Shown here: piece by piece, positions 16,533-24,982 of the stretch | Numbering within the stretch: position 1 is the first letter of the stretch | How the letters are laid out: every line of letters begins with the position of its first letter | Assembly: GCA_022563195.1 (NCBI GenBank) | Contig: JADFNV010000005.1 | Span: 1-64,000, forward strand | Length of the DNA: 64,000 nucleotides | Origin: Pseudomonadota bacterium | Lineage (GTDB): Bacteria > Pseudomonadota > Gammaproteobacteria > Steroidobacterales > Woeseiaceae | Reading direction: 5' to 3' | Made by a program: the position numbers and the translations under genes | Notes under the pieces: model-generated | What the model saw: only the letters and a program-made list of their open reading frames with translations | Told to the model about the DNA's origin: nothing | The model's database searches: none

Positions 16533-18473
16533 CTACGGCGTGCCATTAAAGAGTGATTCGGCCAGCGCGAAGGCATTGGGCCCAATCTGTGCCCCGATCA
16601 GGCGCCCGGGGATGTCGTCGGCCGGCGGATGAATGCCACCCCAGATTCGCGACAGGCTGCATTGATCGGACGCATCCCTGTAAGTCGCCCACTGCAAGGT
16701 CATACTGACGCTCGGACCCTCCTCGAACACGAGGAATTCGTTCGCGACAATATCGAAGCCACTCATGCCGCCGGGAAAGTACTCACTGCCGGTCAGCAAG
16801 GTCAGCACTTCGGCCGCGGCGCGAGAATATGTGGAGTGTCCCGAAACGTAGCCTGCAAAAGGCGGCGTCACAAACGACGGCCGTTGGTAAGGCCACCAGT
16901 TGTCAGCCAGAATCCAGCCCACCCCGGCCTGGTCGATGGCCGGATTGACGATGTAGTCCGGGCCGCGCCACGTGTAGAGCTTGATCTTGCCGACGTTCTC
17001 ATCCGACGCACCCGCCAAAGGATCGCCGCTGGCGACGAGTTCGATGAGACCTGCAACGAGCGGCAGTCCATCGACCGAATACGAGGCGGCCAGCGGGTCC
17101 GAACTCTGCCCCCGATCCGCCATTGCACGAATCGCGGACACGGGCCGCACATAGTCATACCAGCCCTTGATGCCCCATGCTGCGATCGCCGAGTCGTGCA
17201 TCGCACCACCGAGCGTAAAATAGGATTTAACGTCCCACTCGAGTGGCCCGAGCACAGGGCCCTGCCCGCCGAACTGCTTGACGAGATCGGGGTGGTCATT
17301 GACTTCGTTGATGATGACGAACCAGTGTCCAGGCGGCGTTTCCGAACTAGGACCGTCCGCCCAGAACTCGGCGAGCACTCGCGTGTAGTCACCACGGGGC
17401 ACGATTTGCGACACGTAGGCTTCGCCCGTCACCGGATTGACGGCATAACCCTGGCTGCCATCGCCGCCATTGAGGTAATCGTAGAACTGATCGAATTCGG
17501 CCACGCTGGCCGGGTATTGCTGAATGTTGCCGATACCCGCAGGCGATATATCCATCATGACACCGTCGCTGGGGTCGAGATGAGAAGCCCAGATTGAAAC
17601 CAGTGAAAAGCCCCACTTGTAGTCATCAGCTGATGCGCCCGAATAGCCCGGGGGCGCACCCGGGTCAAAGTAGACCTCGTAGTCAAAGCCGTCCCTCTGG
17701 TAAGTGGTCTTGTCGGCGTCGGTCAGTGCGAAGGGCTCGACCTGTCCCCACTCCGGACCCAGAAACGGTGGTTCGTTGACAATCACATTGCCCGCCTGAT
17801 CGATGGCCAGCAGCAGCGATATCGGTTGCCAACGATCGAGATCGACGATATTCGGATTGCCAGGCAGCACGGGCTCGATCGCAGGATTGACCGGCACATA
17901 GACGGTATTGGCGTAGGCGTTGAGTTCGTTCGCGCCGTCTTGAAAACCAAAATCGATATAACACTGGGCGATGTAGTTGCCCATCGCGGCGGGTGTGCCG
18001 TCTTGATAACTGACCGACGTTGCAGCCGTGTCGAAGCCAAACAGCTGCATCAGGGTGTCGGACTGGTAAGTCGTCTCAACCGCACCCGGAGACGCCGCGA
18101 ACCGATGCAGTATCAGGCGATATGCCGCATACGCGATCGCCTCTTCACGGGCTGGGAACAAATCGTCGGGTGCCGTGAAGTTGTCGAGATTGCAGCTGAA
18201 TGCTCCGAGCTGTTTGCCGAGCAAATAAGTTTCCGCGTTATCGGAGTAGACCGACCACGCGTCATACATGGCCGCTGATATGTGGAACAGGTTGCGCGCG
18301 TGAACGGTCGGGCGTGCAAAATCATTGCGAATCGCGCCAAGTACGACTTCGTTAAAGGACCGGGCGACCGACGGACTGCGGTCGTCAGGGCTCTGCGGAA
18401 CCGCGTCATCCGTGCTCGAACTGCAGCCGCCAATCGCAATGATCAATACAAAAAGAATGCCTCGCCAAATCAT
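16533..18473 (-). CDS. Vanadium-haloperoxidase/PAP2-like lipoprotein
   Basis: The ATG at 18473 is preferred over the one at 18509 because GAGG lies nine bases upstream and a lipoprotein signal (MIWRGILFVLIIAIGGCSS) begins at once. The 646-residue product ends in the vanadate/phosphate-binding signature of the haloperoxidase/PAP2 superfamily. Motif two is AGYVSGHSTYSRAAAEVL and motif three is SRIWGGIHPPADD, with the conserved Ser, Gly, His, then Arg and His. The large N-terminal helical part matches bacterial vanadium-dependent haloperoxidase-like proteins. Such proteins may oxidise halide with peroxide or act as acid phosphatases; sequence alone does not decide. It would sit on the periplasmic side or the outer membrane. 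Confidence 0.85.
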   Translation of the reverse strand: MIWRGILFVLIIAIGGCSSSTDDAVPQSPDDRSPSVARSFNEVVLGAIRNDFARPTVHARNLFHISAAMYDAWSVYSDNAETYLLGKQLGAFSCNLDNFTAPDDLFPAREEAIAYAAYRLILHRFAASPGAVETTYQSDTLMQLFGFDTAATSVSYQDGTPAAMGNYIAQCYIDFGFQDGANELNAYANTVYVPVNPAIEPVLPGNPNIVDLDRWQPISLLLAIDQAGNVIVNEPPFLGPEWGQVEPFALTDADKTTYQRDGFDYEVYFDPGAPPGYSGASADDYKWGFSLVSIWASHLDPSDGVMMDISPAGIGNIQQYPASVAEFDQFYDYLNGGDGSQGYAVNPVTGEAYVSQIVPRGDYTRVLAEFWADGPSSETPPGHWFVIINEVNDHPDLVKQFGGQGPVLGPLEWDVKSYFTLGGAMHDSAIAAWGIKGWYDYVRPVSAIRAMADRGQSSDPLAASYSVDGLPLVAGLIELVASGDPLAGASDENVGKIKLYTWRGPDYIVNPAIDQAGVGWILADNWWPYQRPSFVTPPFAGYVSGHSTYSRAAAEVLTLLTGSEYFPGGMSGFDIVANEFLVFEEGPSVSMTLQWATYRDASDQCSLSRIWGGIHPPADDIPGRLIGAQIGPNAFALAESLFNGTP

Positions 18474-18689
18474 CCTGTCATTCCTCCCCCCCAAAATTGC
18501 GGGCCACAATAACCTGTTCTAAGCCCATAATCTTCAAAAACCGTAATTCAGCCTATTTTCCAAGGTATTTCCTTTCGTTCTGTGGAATCGGTCATATTCC
18601 ATAATGTCCGGGTCGGCCATACTCGGCACGGTCAGGAAATGCGGCTATTTCCAATGCGAGGCCACTCCTCTTTGCATGAGAGATAAGTG

Positions 18690-19865
18690 ATGGGCAGCTT
18701 GCCCCCTGAAATTGCGATGTATCTATTCGCCGCCGGCGCGGTTGGTGTCGTTGGTGGATGGCTCATTCGAGCGAAATTCAGCCGTCGAGGCACGGGCGAG
18801 CCAGGCGGCTGGTTGCCGCCGAATTTAAGAGAGGCCATCAGTCAAAGAGACAAAATTGCGACTGAATATGCCAGATTGCAAGCGACGGCAGACGCCCTGC
18901 AAGGCGCTGTCGTCAAAAGTCGCACCGAGCTTGCGGACCTGCACCAGAAGGCGAAAATACTGGCAAAAAGTGTGCTCACGCTTCGCGCAGAACGTGAGAC
19001 CACCAAGCTTACAGTCACTGCCATCCAAAACGCGCTCATGTCCATGAAACAAACAACGTCGGCGCTGCAATCAGAATTCGTCAAATCAGGCGATTTCTAC
19101 AAAGCCGAACTCCACAAGTCTTTCGAAAAACGTAAATTGCTCGAAGAACAACTCGAGGCTTCGAGGGCGGAACGGGAATCCGTTGCCCATCTTCTGAATT
19201 CGTCACGTTCGGAACACGAATCCATCAACGAAGCGCTCGATTCAGCCCAGGTCCAGCTCATTCAGCTGGGAGTGCTGGAACGCAATAGTGAAAAGCTCGA
19301 GATTGAAAACGCAAAGCTCTGTGACGTCGCCACGCGAGCGAACCAGGAACTTGACGACATGCGTCGCGATGTCGAGGAAATCCATGCACTCAAGATTCAT
19401 AACAAGGAATTGACGCGTGCTCTCGAGTCAATTGAGGCCAGCCGCATGCAGTCCGAAGACGAGGCCGAAAAATATCGCGACCATGCTGACGAATCCGAAA
19501 AACTATCCGATACGCTGCGCGTCAAACTGGACGACCTGCAGAAGAATTTCGCCGAAATTGAACAGCAGCAACAAGAGGCGATGAAGGAAGCTCGACAGGC
19601 AAAGGTGGTTCCTATATCAAGCGCGCCACCACCTAATTCCGAGGACATGGACGATCTTCAACATATCATTGGCATTGGTAAATCGTTTGAAACAACATTG
19701 CACGAACTCGGTATCTATACCTTCCAGCAAATCGCTGCATTCGAGGTTGGGGACATCGCACGAATCAATGCGGAGTTAAAGGAATTCAAAGGCCGCATGG
19801 AGCAGGACGACTGGATCGGCCAGGCAAAGGACCTGCACTTCAGAAAATACGGTAAGACTGCCTAA
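18690..19865 (+). CDS. Membrane-anchored coiled-coil protein with C-terminal HhH-like domain
   Basis: The protein begins with one hydrophobic helix (about residues 8-25) and then has about 250 residues of coiled coil rich in Glu, Lys, Gln and Leu (about 50-300). It ends in a compact domain at about 325-390: DLQHIIGIGKSFETTLHELGIYTFQQIAAF followed by ELKEFKGRMEQDDWIGQAKDLH. That is the helix-hairpin-helix-like module called a predicted flap-endonuclease-1-like 5' nuclease domain, common at the ends of membrane or coiled-coil proteins. No nuclease active site is visible. I use ATG 18690 rather than the adjoining GTG. The next gene follows after 15 bp, so the pair probably forms one operon. Confidence 0.75.
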   Translation: MGSLPPEIAMYLFAAGAVGVVGGWLIRAKFSRRGTGEPGGWLPPNLREAISQRDKIATEYARLQATADALQGAVVKSRTELADLHQKAKILAKSVLTLRAERETTKLTVTAIQNALMSMKQTTSALQSEFVKSGDFYKAELHKSFEKRKLLEEQLEASRAERESVAHLLNSSRSEHESINEALDSAQVQLIQLGVLERNSEKLEIENAKLCDVATRANQELDDMRRDVEEIHALKIHNKELTRALESIEASRMQSEDEAEKYRDHADESEKLSDTLRVKLDDLQKNFAEIEQQQQEAMKEARQAKVVPISSAPPPNSEDMDDLQHIIGIGKSFETTLHELGIYTFQQIAAFEVGDIARINAELKEFKGRMEQDDWIGQAKDLHFRKYGKTA

Positions 19866-19880
19866 GCGGCGATATCGGTT

Positions 19881-20693
19881 ATGATTGAGGTCGTGGCTGA
19901 CGACTTCAAAATTCCGTGGTTAATATCAATCCTGCTGGTCGTCGGCACGGCTGGCGGGCTCTGGTATTTTCTGAAAACCGCCGACCAGCTAGCTCCAACA
20001 GCGGCCGCGCCAGAGCCGCTACCCGCCGAGATCGAGCCCGAGCTACCCCGCTACCCGATGCCAGCACGGTCTGAACCGCAGCCGGGCACGGGACCGCTGA
20101 TACCCTTGCCGTCACTCGACGATGGTGGCGCGTACTTCAGAATGTCGCTGTTGGATGTGTTTGGCAACGACATGGGCGAATTGCTCGTTGCGGAGTTGCT
20201 GATCGAGAAAATCGTGACGACAATGGATAACCTGCCTCGTAGTCACATTTCCAATCGCATTCGCCCAATCGGTCCGGTTAGCGGAATGTTTGAGGTAGTC
20301 GATCTGGACGACGACCAAAAGTACATCCTCAGCGAGAGCAACTACCGTCGCTATGATTACCACGTCGACATGTTCACCAACGCGGATCTCGATGCATTTT
20401 TCGACAGCTATCAGCGCTTCTACCCATTGCTCCAGGAGGCCTTCGTTGGGCTCGGCTATCCGCAGGGATACCTGAACGACCGAGTCGTCGAGGTCATCGA
20501 TCACCTGCTCGACACACCGTACGTCGAGGGGCCGATTCGACTCGTCCGACCGCATGTACTCTACGAATTCTCCGACCCCGAGCTTGAAGCGCTGTCAAGC
20601 GGCCAGAAAATGATGCTCAGAATGGGGCGTGATCATGCTGCACAGGTGCAACAGACGCTGCGGCGATTCAGGACACTCATCGCCGGGGCGTAA
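19881..20693 (+). CDS. DUF3014 membrane-anchored protein
   Basis: The 270-residue protein has one membrane helix near residues 12-30, then a Pro/Glu-rich linker (about 35-80). A DUF3014 domain follows, recognisable from LDVFGNDMGELLVAELLIEKIVTTMDNLPR and ESNYRRYDYHVDMF and DAFFDSYQRFYPLLQEAFVGLGYP. The topology is a cytoplasmic stub with a periplasmic domain. No function is established for the family. It lies 15 bp behind the coiled-coil/HhH gene, so the two may act in one envelope-associated process, but that is inference from position. Confidence 0.85.
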   Translation: MIEVVADDFKIPWLISILLVVGTAGGLWYFLKTADQLAPTAAAPEPLPAEIEPELPRYPMPARSEPQPGTGPLIPLPSLDDGGAYFRMSLLDVFGNDMGELLVAELLIEKIVTTMDNLPRSHISNRIRPIGPVSGMFEVVDLDDDQKYILSESNYRRYDYHVDMFTNADLDAFFDSYQRFYPLLQEAFVGLGYPQGYLNDRVVEVIDHLLDTPYVEGPIRLVRPHVLYEFSDPELEALSSGQKMMLRMGRDHAAQVQQTLRRFRTLIAGA

Positions 20694-20755
20694 TCGGTTT
20701 TGGCCTGCAAATAGGTGTAGGCTTCGTGATGTATAACAACGAAGAGGAAAGCACT

Positions 20756-21109
20756 ATGGACTTTCTCAAAAATCTTGCGCCCCATGCACATTGGGGTCTG
20801 CGCCTGTCACTGGCTGCCACGTTTGTTGTTCACGGCGTGGGCAAATTTCCGATCGAAGGGCCCATGGCGGGTTTGCCGATTGCCGTGGTCTGGCTCGTAG
20901 CGCTGGGCGAGATCGCCGCCGGCATCCTGTTGATTAGTGGCGCGTTCGGCAAGGACATTCTCACGCGTCTCGGCGGCCTGATCGTCGTCGTCATCATGAT
21001 CGGCGCCATCGCGTTAGTGCATGCCACGCAAGGTTTTCGCGGCATGGAGTTTCAACTCCTGATGTTGGCCGGCGGCCTGTACCTGGCCACGAAGGGCAAC
21101 GACGCCTGA
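20756..21109 (+). CDS. DoxX-family membrane protein
   Basis: The start at 20756 is chosen because GAGGAAAG lies just upstream; an in-frame ATG at 20726 would add ten polar residues. The 117-residue product has four membrane helices with the DoxX signatures RLSLAATFVVHGVGKF in helix one, ALGEIAAGILLISG in helix two, and the Arg before LGGLIVVVIMIGA in helix three. DoxX relatives are linked to quinone or thiosulfate metabolism and to oxidative-stress complexes, but most, like this one, are uncharacterised. The next gene starts 17 bp downstream on the same strand. Confidence 0.85.
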   Translation: MDFLKNLAPHAHWGLRLSLAATFVVHGVGKFPIEGPMAGLPIAVVWLVALGEIAAGILLISGAFGKDILTRLGGLIVVVIMIGAIALVHATQGFRGMEFQLLMLAGGLYLATKGNDA

Positions 21110-21126
21110 GCAAATCAGTTTTATAG

Positions 21127-22824
21127 ATGAAGCTTTTTCATCGCTTCGGCCGATTCGGCGTGACTGCTCTTGTCGCGTTCGGACTCTTGTCCGTATGCAT
21201 CCAACCCGCGTCATACGACCTTATTCTGCGCGGCGGCACGATCTACGACGGCAGCGGTGAAATTCCCTATGTCGGGGATGTTGCCTTCAATGGCGACGAG
21301 ATCGCCGCGCTTGGAGATCTCGGTACCGCCACCGCGGCAATGGAAATCGAGGTCGAGGGGCTCGCTGTGGCGCCCGGATTTATCAACATGATGTCCTGGG
21401 CCAACGAATCGCTGATCGAAGACGGTCACTCGCAAAGCGACATCCGCCAGGGCGTCACTCTCGAGATCATGGGCGAAGGAATGTCCATGGGTCCGCTCAA
21501 CGATGAGATGAAAGCGGACATGGTCCGGCAGCAAGGCGACATTCGCTACGACGTTGAATGGACGACACTCGCGGAGTATCTCGAGTTTCTCGAACGGCGC
21601 GGCATCTCTCCCAACGTCGCATCGTTCATCGGTACAGGAACGCCTCGCGAGTACGTCATCGGGCATGAAGATCGTGAACCCACGCCCGACGAGCTCGATC
21701 AGATGCGCGCCCTCGTTCGAGCGGCCATGGAAGATGGTGCATTGGGCGTGGCGTCATCGCTGATGTATCCACCTGGGCTGTTCGCGACGACCGACGAATT
21801 GATCGCCCTGTCCGAAGTGGCCGCTGAATACGACGGTATGTATATCTCCCACATGCGCGATGAAGGCGCGAACATCATTGAGGCGATTGACGAATTGCTG
21901 ACCATCGCACGCGAAGCCAATATTCGCGCCGAGATTTACCACCTGAAATCTTCCGGGCAATCCAACTGGCATTTGTTCGACGCAGCAATCGCCATGGTCG
22001 AGCGAGCCAGGGCCGAGGGATTGCAGATTACGGCCGACGTCTACACCTACCCGGCGGGTTCCACCGGTCTGAACGCAACCGTTCCACCCTGGGTCCAGGA
22101 AGGTGGCTTCGAGGCATCGCTTGAACGCATGCAAGATCCGGCGTTGCGCGAACAGATCGCGCGGGAAATGCTGGAAGAATCCGATGAGTGGGAGAATCTA
22201 TACCTGGGTGCCGGCTCACCCGACAACATCCTGCTGGTCGGCTTCAAGTCCGATGCATTGAAACCGCTGACGGGCAAGACCGTTGCCGAGGTTGCGGAAA
22301 TGCGCGGCACCAGTCCGCCGGAGACGATCATGGACCTGATTGTCGAAGACGGCAGTCGCGTAGGAACAGTGTATTTCACGCAGTCCGAAGATGTGGTTCG
22401 CCGAGTCGTCGCCCTGCCCTGGGTCAGCTTTAATTCGGACGCGGCATCGCTGGCGCCGGAAGGCGTATTCATGAAGAGCAATCCACATCCGCGAGCCTAT
22501 GGCAGTTTTGCTCGCGTGTTGGCGAAATACGTCCGTGACGAGAAAGTTTTGGCGCTCGAGGAAGCCATACGTAAACTGGCGGCACTGCCGGCACAGACGA
22601 TGAGAATCGATCGACGCGGCGAACTGAAAGTGGGTTTTTACGCCGACGTCGTCGTCTTCGATCCGGACACGATCCAGGACCACGCAACTTTTATTGACCC
22701 GCACCAGTATGCGACCGGCATGTTTCATGTGTTCGTCAATGGCGAGCAGGTCCTGAAAGACGGAGAACACACCGGCGCAACACCGGGTCGAGTCGTACGC
22801 GGGCCGGGCTATTCAACTCATTGA
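21127..22824 (+). CDS. D-aminoacylase-like amidohydrolase with reduced metal site
   Basis: A hydrophobic leader precedes YDLILRGGTIYDGSGE, the usual start of N-acyl-D-amino-acid deacylases, and the 565-residue length is close to normal. Conserved parts are ISHMRDEG and IYHLKSSG, whose His residues are beta-site ligands in D-aminoacylase, and FNSDA near the C-terminus, the general base Asp. The usual metal motif after GFI (HxH) is here NMMSWANES, and the Cys-containing loop (NCGFS in typical enzymes) is EGMSMGP. Several ligands of the binuclear centre are thus absent. I have seen this GFINM-type variant before as a clade of its own, so it may use one metal. Its stop lies inside a 31-bp repeat. 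Confidence 0.8.
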   Translation: MKLFHRFGRFGVTALVAFGLLSVCIQPASYDLILRGGTIYDGSGEIPYVGDVAFNGDEIAALGDLGTATAAMEIEVEGLAVAPGFINMMSWANESLIEDGHSQSDIRQGVTLEIMGEGMSMGPLNDEMKADMVRQQGDIRYDVEWTTLAEYLEFLERRGISPNVASFIGTGTPREYVIGHEDREPTPDELDQMRALVRAAMEDGALGVASSLMYPPGLFATTDELIALSEVAAEYDGMYISHMRDEGANIIEAIDELLTIAREANIRAEIYHLKSSGQSNWHLFDAAIAMVERARAEGLQITADVYTYPAGSTGLNATVPPWVQEGGFEASLERMQDPALREQIAREMLEESDEWENLYLGAGSPDNILLVGFKSDALKPLTGKTVAEVAEMRGTSPPETIMDLIVEDGSRVGTVYFTQSEDVVRRVVALPWVSFNSDAASLAPEGVFMKSNPHPRAYGSFARVLAKYVRDEKVLALEEAIRKLAALPAQTMRIDRRGELKVGFYADVVVFDPDTIQDHATFIDPHQYATGMFHVFVNGEQVLKDGEHTGATPGRVVRGPGYSTH

Positions 22825-22828
22825 CATG
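22798..22828. repeat. 31-bp direct repeat, copy A
   Basis: The 31 bases here are identical to 24952-24982, in the same orientation and 2154 bp apart. This copy contains the last codons and stop of the amidohydrolase. It ends exactly one base before the stop codon of the minus-strand M3 peptidase gene. Flanking bases differ on both sides. Confidence 0.9.
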
Positions 22829-24862
22829 TCACTCCTGCAAACCCGTACCCCGCAATCGGTCCGCGTAGGGTTCAAAACTTATTTCCCGGCCGAGGAAGTC
22901 TGTAACCAGCTCCTCGGCGGGACGGCTGCCTCCAGCGGCGAGGACCTTATCCCGATACGCGCCCGCGACCTCGACATTCCTGAGCCCGTTCTCTTTGAAT
23001 GGGGTAAACATGTCGGTCGCGATGGCCAGCGACCACTGGTAGGTATAGTAAATCGCCGAATAACCGTTGAGGTGGCCAAACGCTGCCCAGAAGTGCGTGC
23101 CTTGCAGCGGTTCAAACCTGGTGAACTCTCTAGTGATCTCGGCAGCCATCGCATCGAAATCTACGTCGGCCGGGTCGCGGTTGTACATCGACAACGACAA
23201 CGCGGCGTATGACAATTGCGCGCGCGTCCCCATGCCAATGCCAAAGTCGCGCGCATCAACCATACGCCCGTGCAAGTCCTTCGGCAGCACTTCGCCGCTT
23301 GCGTTCAGCGCAAATTGTGAAACCGTGTCGTAGTCCCAGATCCATTCCTGCAGCATCTGTGACGGCGCCTCGACAAAATCCCACTCTGTGGTGATTCCGG
23401 ACACGTTGCTCCATTGGTGATGGCCAGCAAACTGCCAATGAATCAGATGGCCAAACTCATGCAAAAAGGTAACAACCTGCGAGAACTGCATGGGTTCATC
23501 GCCTCTCGGGAAATTGCAGATCAGGCCTGCTACCGGTAGCTGCTGTCCTTCGATACCATTCACAAACGGCATCATCGCCGCGTGTTGATACTTGCCTTCG
23601 CGCGGGTGCATGTCCAGGTAAAAGCGACCCAGCACCTTGTCACCGTCGTAAAGTTCGAATGCCTCGACGTCTTCATGCCAGGTGTCGGTTTCCCAGGGTT
23701 CGACACGAACGCCGAACAGCTCTTGCACCAGCAACAGAATTCCGTCACGAGAGTTGTTATAACTGAAGTATTGCCGCGTCACTTTGCTGTCAACCTTGTA
23801 CTGTTCGCGGCGGACCTTGCTGACGACGAATGAACGCTGCCAGGACTCCACCCTTTCGGCGTCCGGATCGTCTTGACGCAATCGTGCGAGCAACACTTCG
23901 TACTCCCGATCCTGCACCTCGCCCGTATAACCCTTCAATTCTTCGATAAACTCCGCGACGCGACCAGCAGAACCCGACATTTTGTCGGCCGTAATCAGAT
24001 CAGCATAGTTATCAAAGCCGATCAGTTGTGCGAGCTCGTAGCGTGCCTCAAGCAACAGTCTGAGCTGCTCGTCATTTTTTGGATAACCGCGCAGGTTATA
24101 GAGCATCGCCATTTCCTTGCGCAGGTCATCGTTCTCGGCATATTCGAATAACGGAAATACATCCGGGTATCGTGTGGATATCAATATTTTGCCGTCCTCG
24201 TTCGGCTGATGGGCCGCGATGTAATCGTCCGGCAAGCCCGCCAGATCGTCGGCCGAATCGACTTCGAGGTACCGCACGTCATCACGAATGTTGCGGTCAA
24301 AATCCTGCCCTATGGCGACAATGTTGTCGTTGAGTTCACGAACTCGCTCACGCCCCGCATCGTCCAGGTCAACACCCGCAAGCCGAAATGACAGCAGCAG
24401 CTTGTCAATCGAAAATCGCGTTACGTCATCCGCGTCATCAACATTCAATCGGCTCACAGCGTCGTACAGGGACCGCGACAAATTCATATCGGTCGTCACC
24501 TTGCTCAGCAGCTGCGAACATGCATCGCCTGCCTCGCGCAACGCTTCATCGGGATGAATTCCAGCCAGGCTTTGCGCCGTGGAAGAAACCGTATCAATAC
24601 TCGAGAACAGGCTGTCCAATGACTGGTAGTAGCTGTCAATTGTCGGCGTACCCGTATGCGCTTCGAGCTCGGCAAAATGTGCGCGGAACGTCATTTCCTC
24701 TTCCTCACAACGGGCTGTCAGTGCTGCAGCCGTGCTGATATCGGCCAGCTCGACGGCAGCGTAACGAACGGTCAGCTCGGGTGTCGCGTCCGGGGTCTCG
24801 CCCTGTTCGCACGCGGTTATGAGCACTGCACAGAAAAGCAGCGCGACGAATCGATTAGTCAT
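22829..24862 (-). CDS. M3-family metallopeptidase lipoprotein
   Basis: The start at 24862 has GGGGGAG directly upstream and gives a lipoprotein signal (MTNRFVALLFCAVLITAC, Cys18). A longer open frame to 25252 is antisense to the SDR gene and was rejected. The 677-residue protein is a full-length M3 oligopeptidase of the thimet/dipeptidyl-carboxypeptidase type. The zinc motif is HEFGH at 468-472, with the third ligand Glu expected in the WDFVEAPSQMLQEW segment. It also has the M3 substrate-binding His/Tyr segment near GHLNGYSAIYYTYQWS. It would trim short peptides in the periplasm. The gene is bracketed by two copies of a perfect 31-bp repeat, each ending or beginning in a neighbouring gene. 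Confidence 0.92.
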   Translation of the reverse strand: MTNRFVALLFCAVLITACEQGETPDATPELTVRYAAVELADISTAAALTARCEEEEMTFRAHFAELEAHTGTPTIDSYYQSLDSLFSSIDTVSSTAQSLAGIHPDEALREAGDACSQLLSKVTTDMNLSRSLYDAVSRLNVDDADDVTRFSIDKLLLSFRLAGVDLDDAGRERVRELNDNIVAIGQDFDRNIRDDVRYLEVDSADDLAGLPDDYIAAHQPNEDGKILISTRYPDVFPLFEYAENDDLRKEMAMLYNLRGYPKNDEQLRLLLEARYELAQLIGFDNYADLITADKMSGSAGRVAEFIEELKGYTGEVQDREYEVLLARLRQDDPDAERVESWQRSFVVSKVRREQYKVDSKVTRQYFSYNNSRDGILLLVQELFGVRVEPWETDTWHEDVEAFELYDGDKVLGRFYLDMHPREGKYQHAAMMPFVNGIEGQQLPVAGLICNFPRGDEPMQFSQVVTFLHEFGHLIHWQFAGHHQWSNVSGITTEWDFVEAPSQMLQEWIWDYDTVSQFALNASGEVLPKDLHGRMVDARDFGIGMGTRAQLSYAALSLSMYNRDPADVDFDAMAAEITREFTRFEPLQGTHFWAAFGHLNGYSAIYYTYQWSLAIATDMFTPFKENGLRNVEVAGAYRDKVLAAGGSRPAEELVTDFLGREISFEPYADRLRGTGLQE

Positions 24863-24951
24863 GTCTCCCCCTGGGACCTTGGGCATGCAATGAAAAGCAG
24901 CGCGATAATATAGCGCGCAGATTAATGCGGCGCCAGCAGAATATCGGCGCC

Positions 24952-24982
24952 CGCGGGCCGGGCTATTCAACTCATTGACATG
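24952..24982. repeat. 31-bp direct repeat, copy B
   Basis: Identical to 22798-22828. This copy contains the last codons and stop (24967) of the minus-strand SDR gene. Without the intervening peptidase gene, the amidohydrolase and SDR genes would be convergent neighbours sharing this sequence. Confidence 0.9.
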
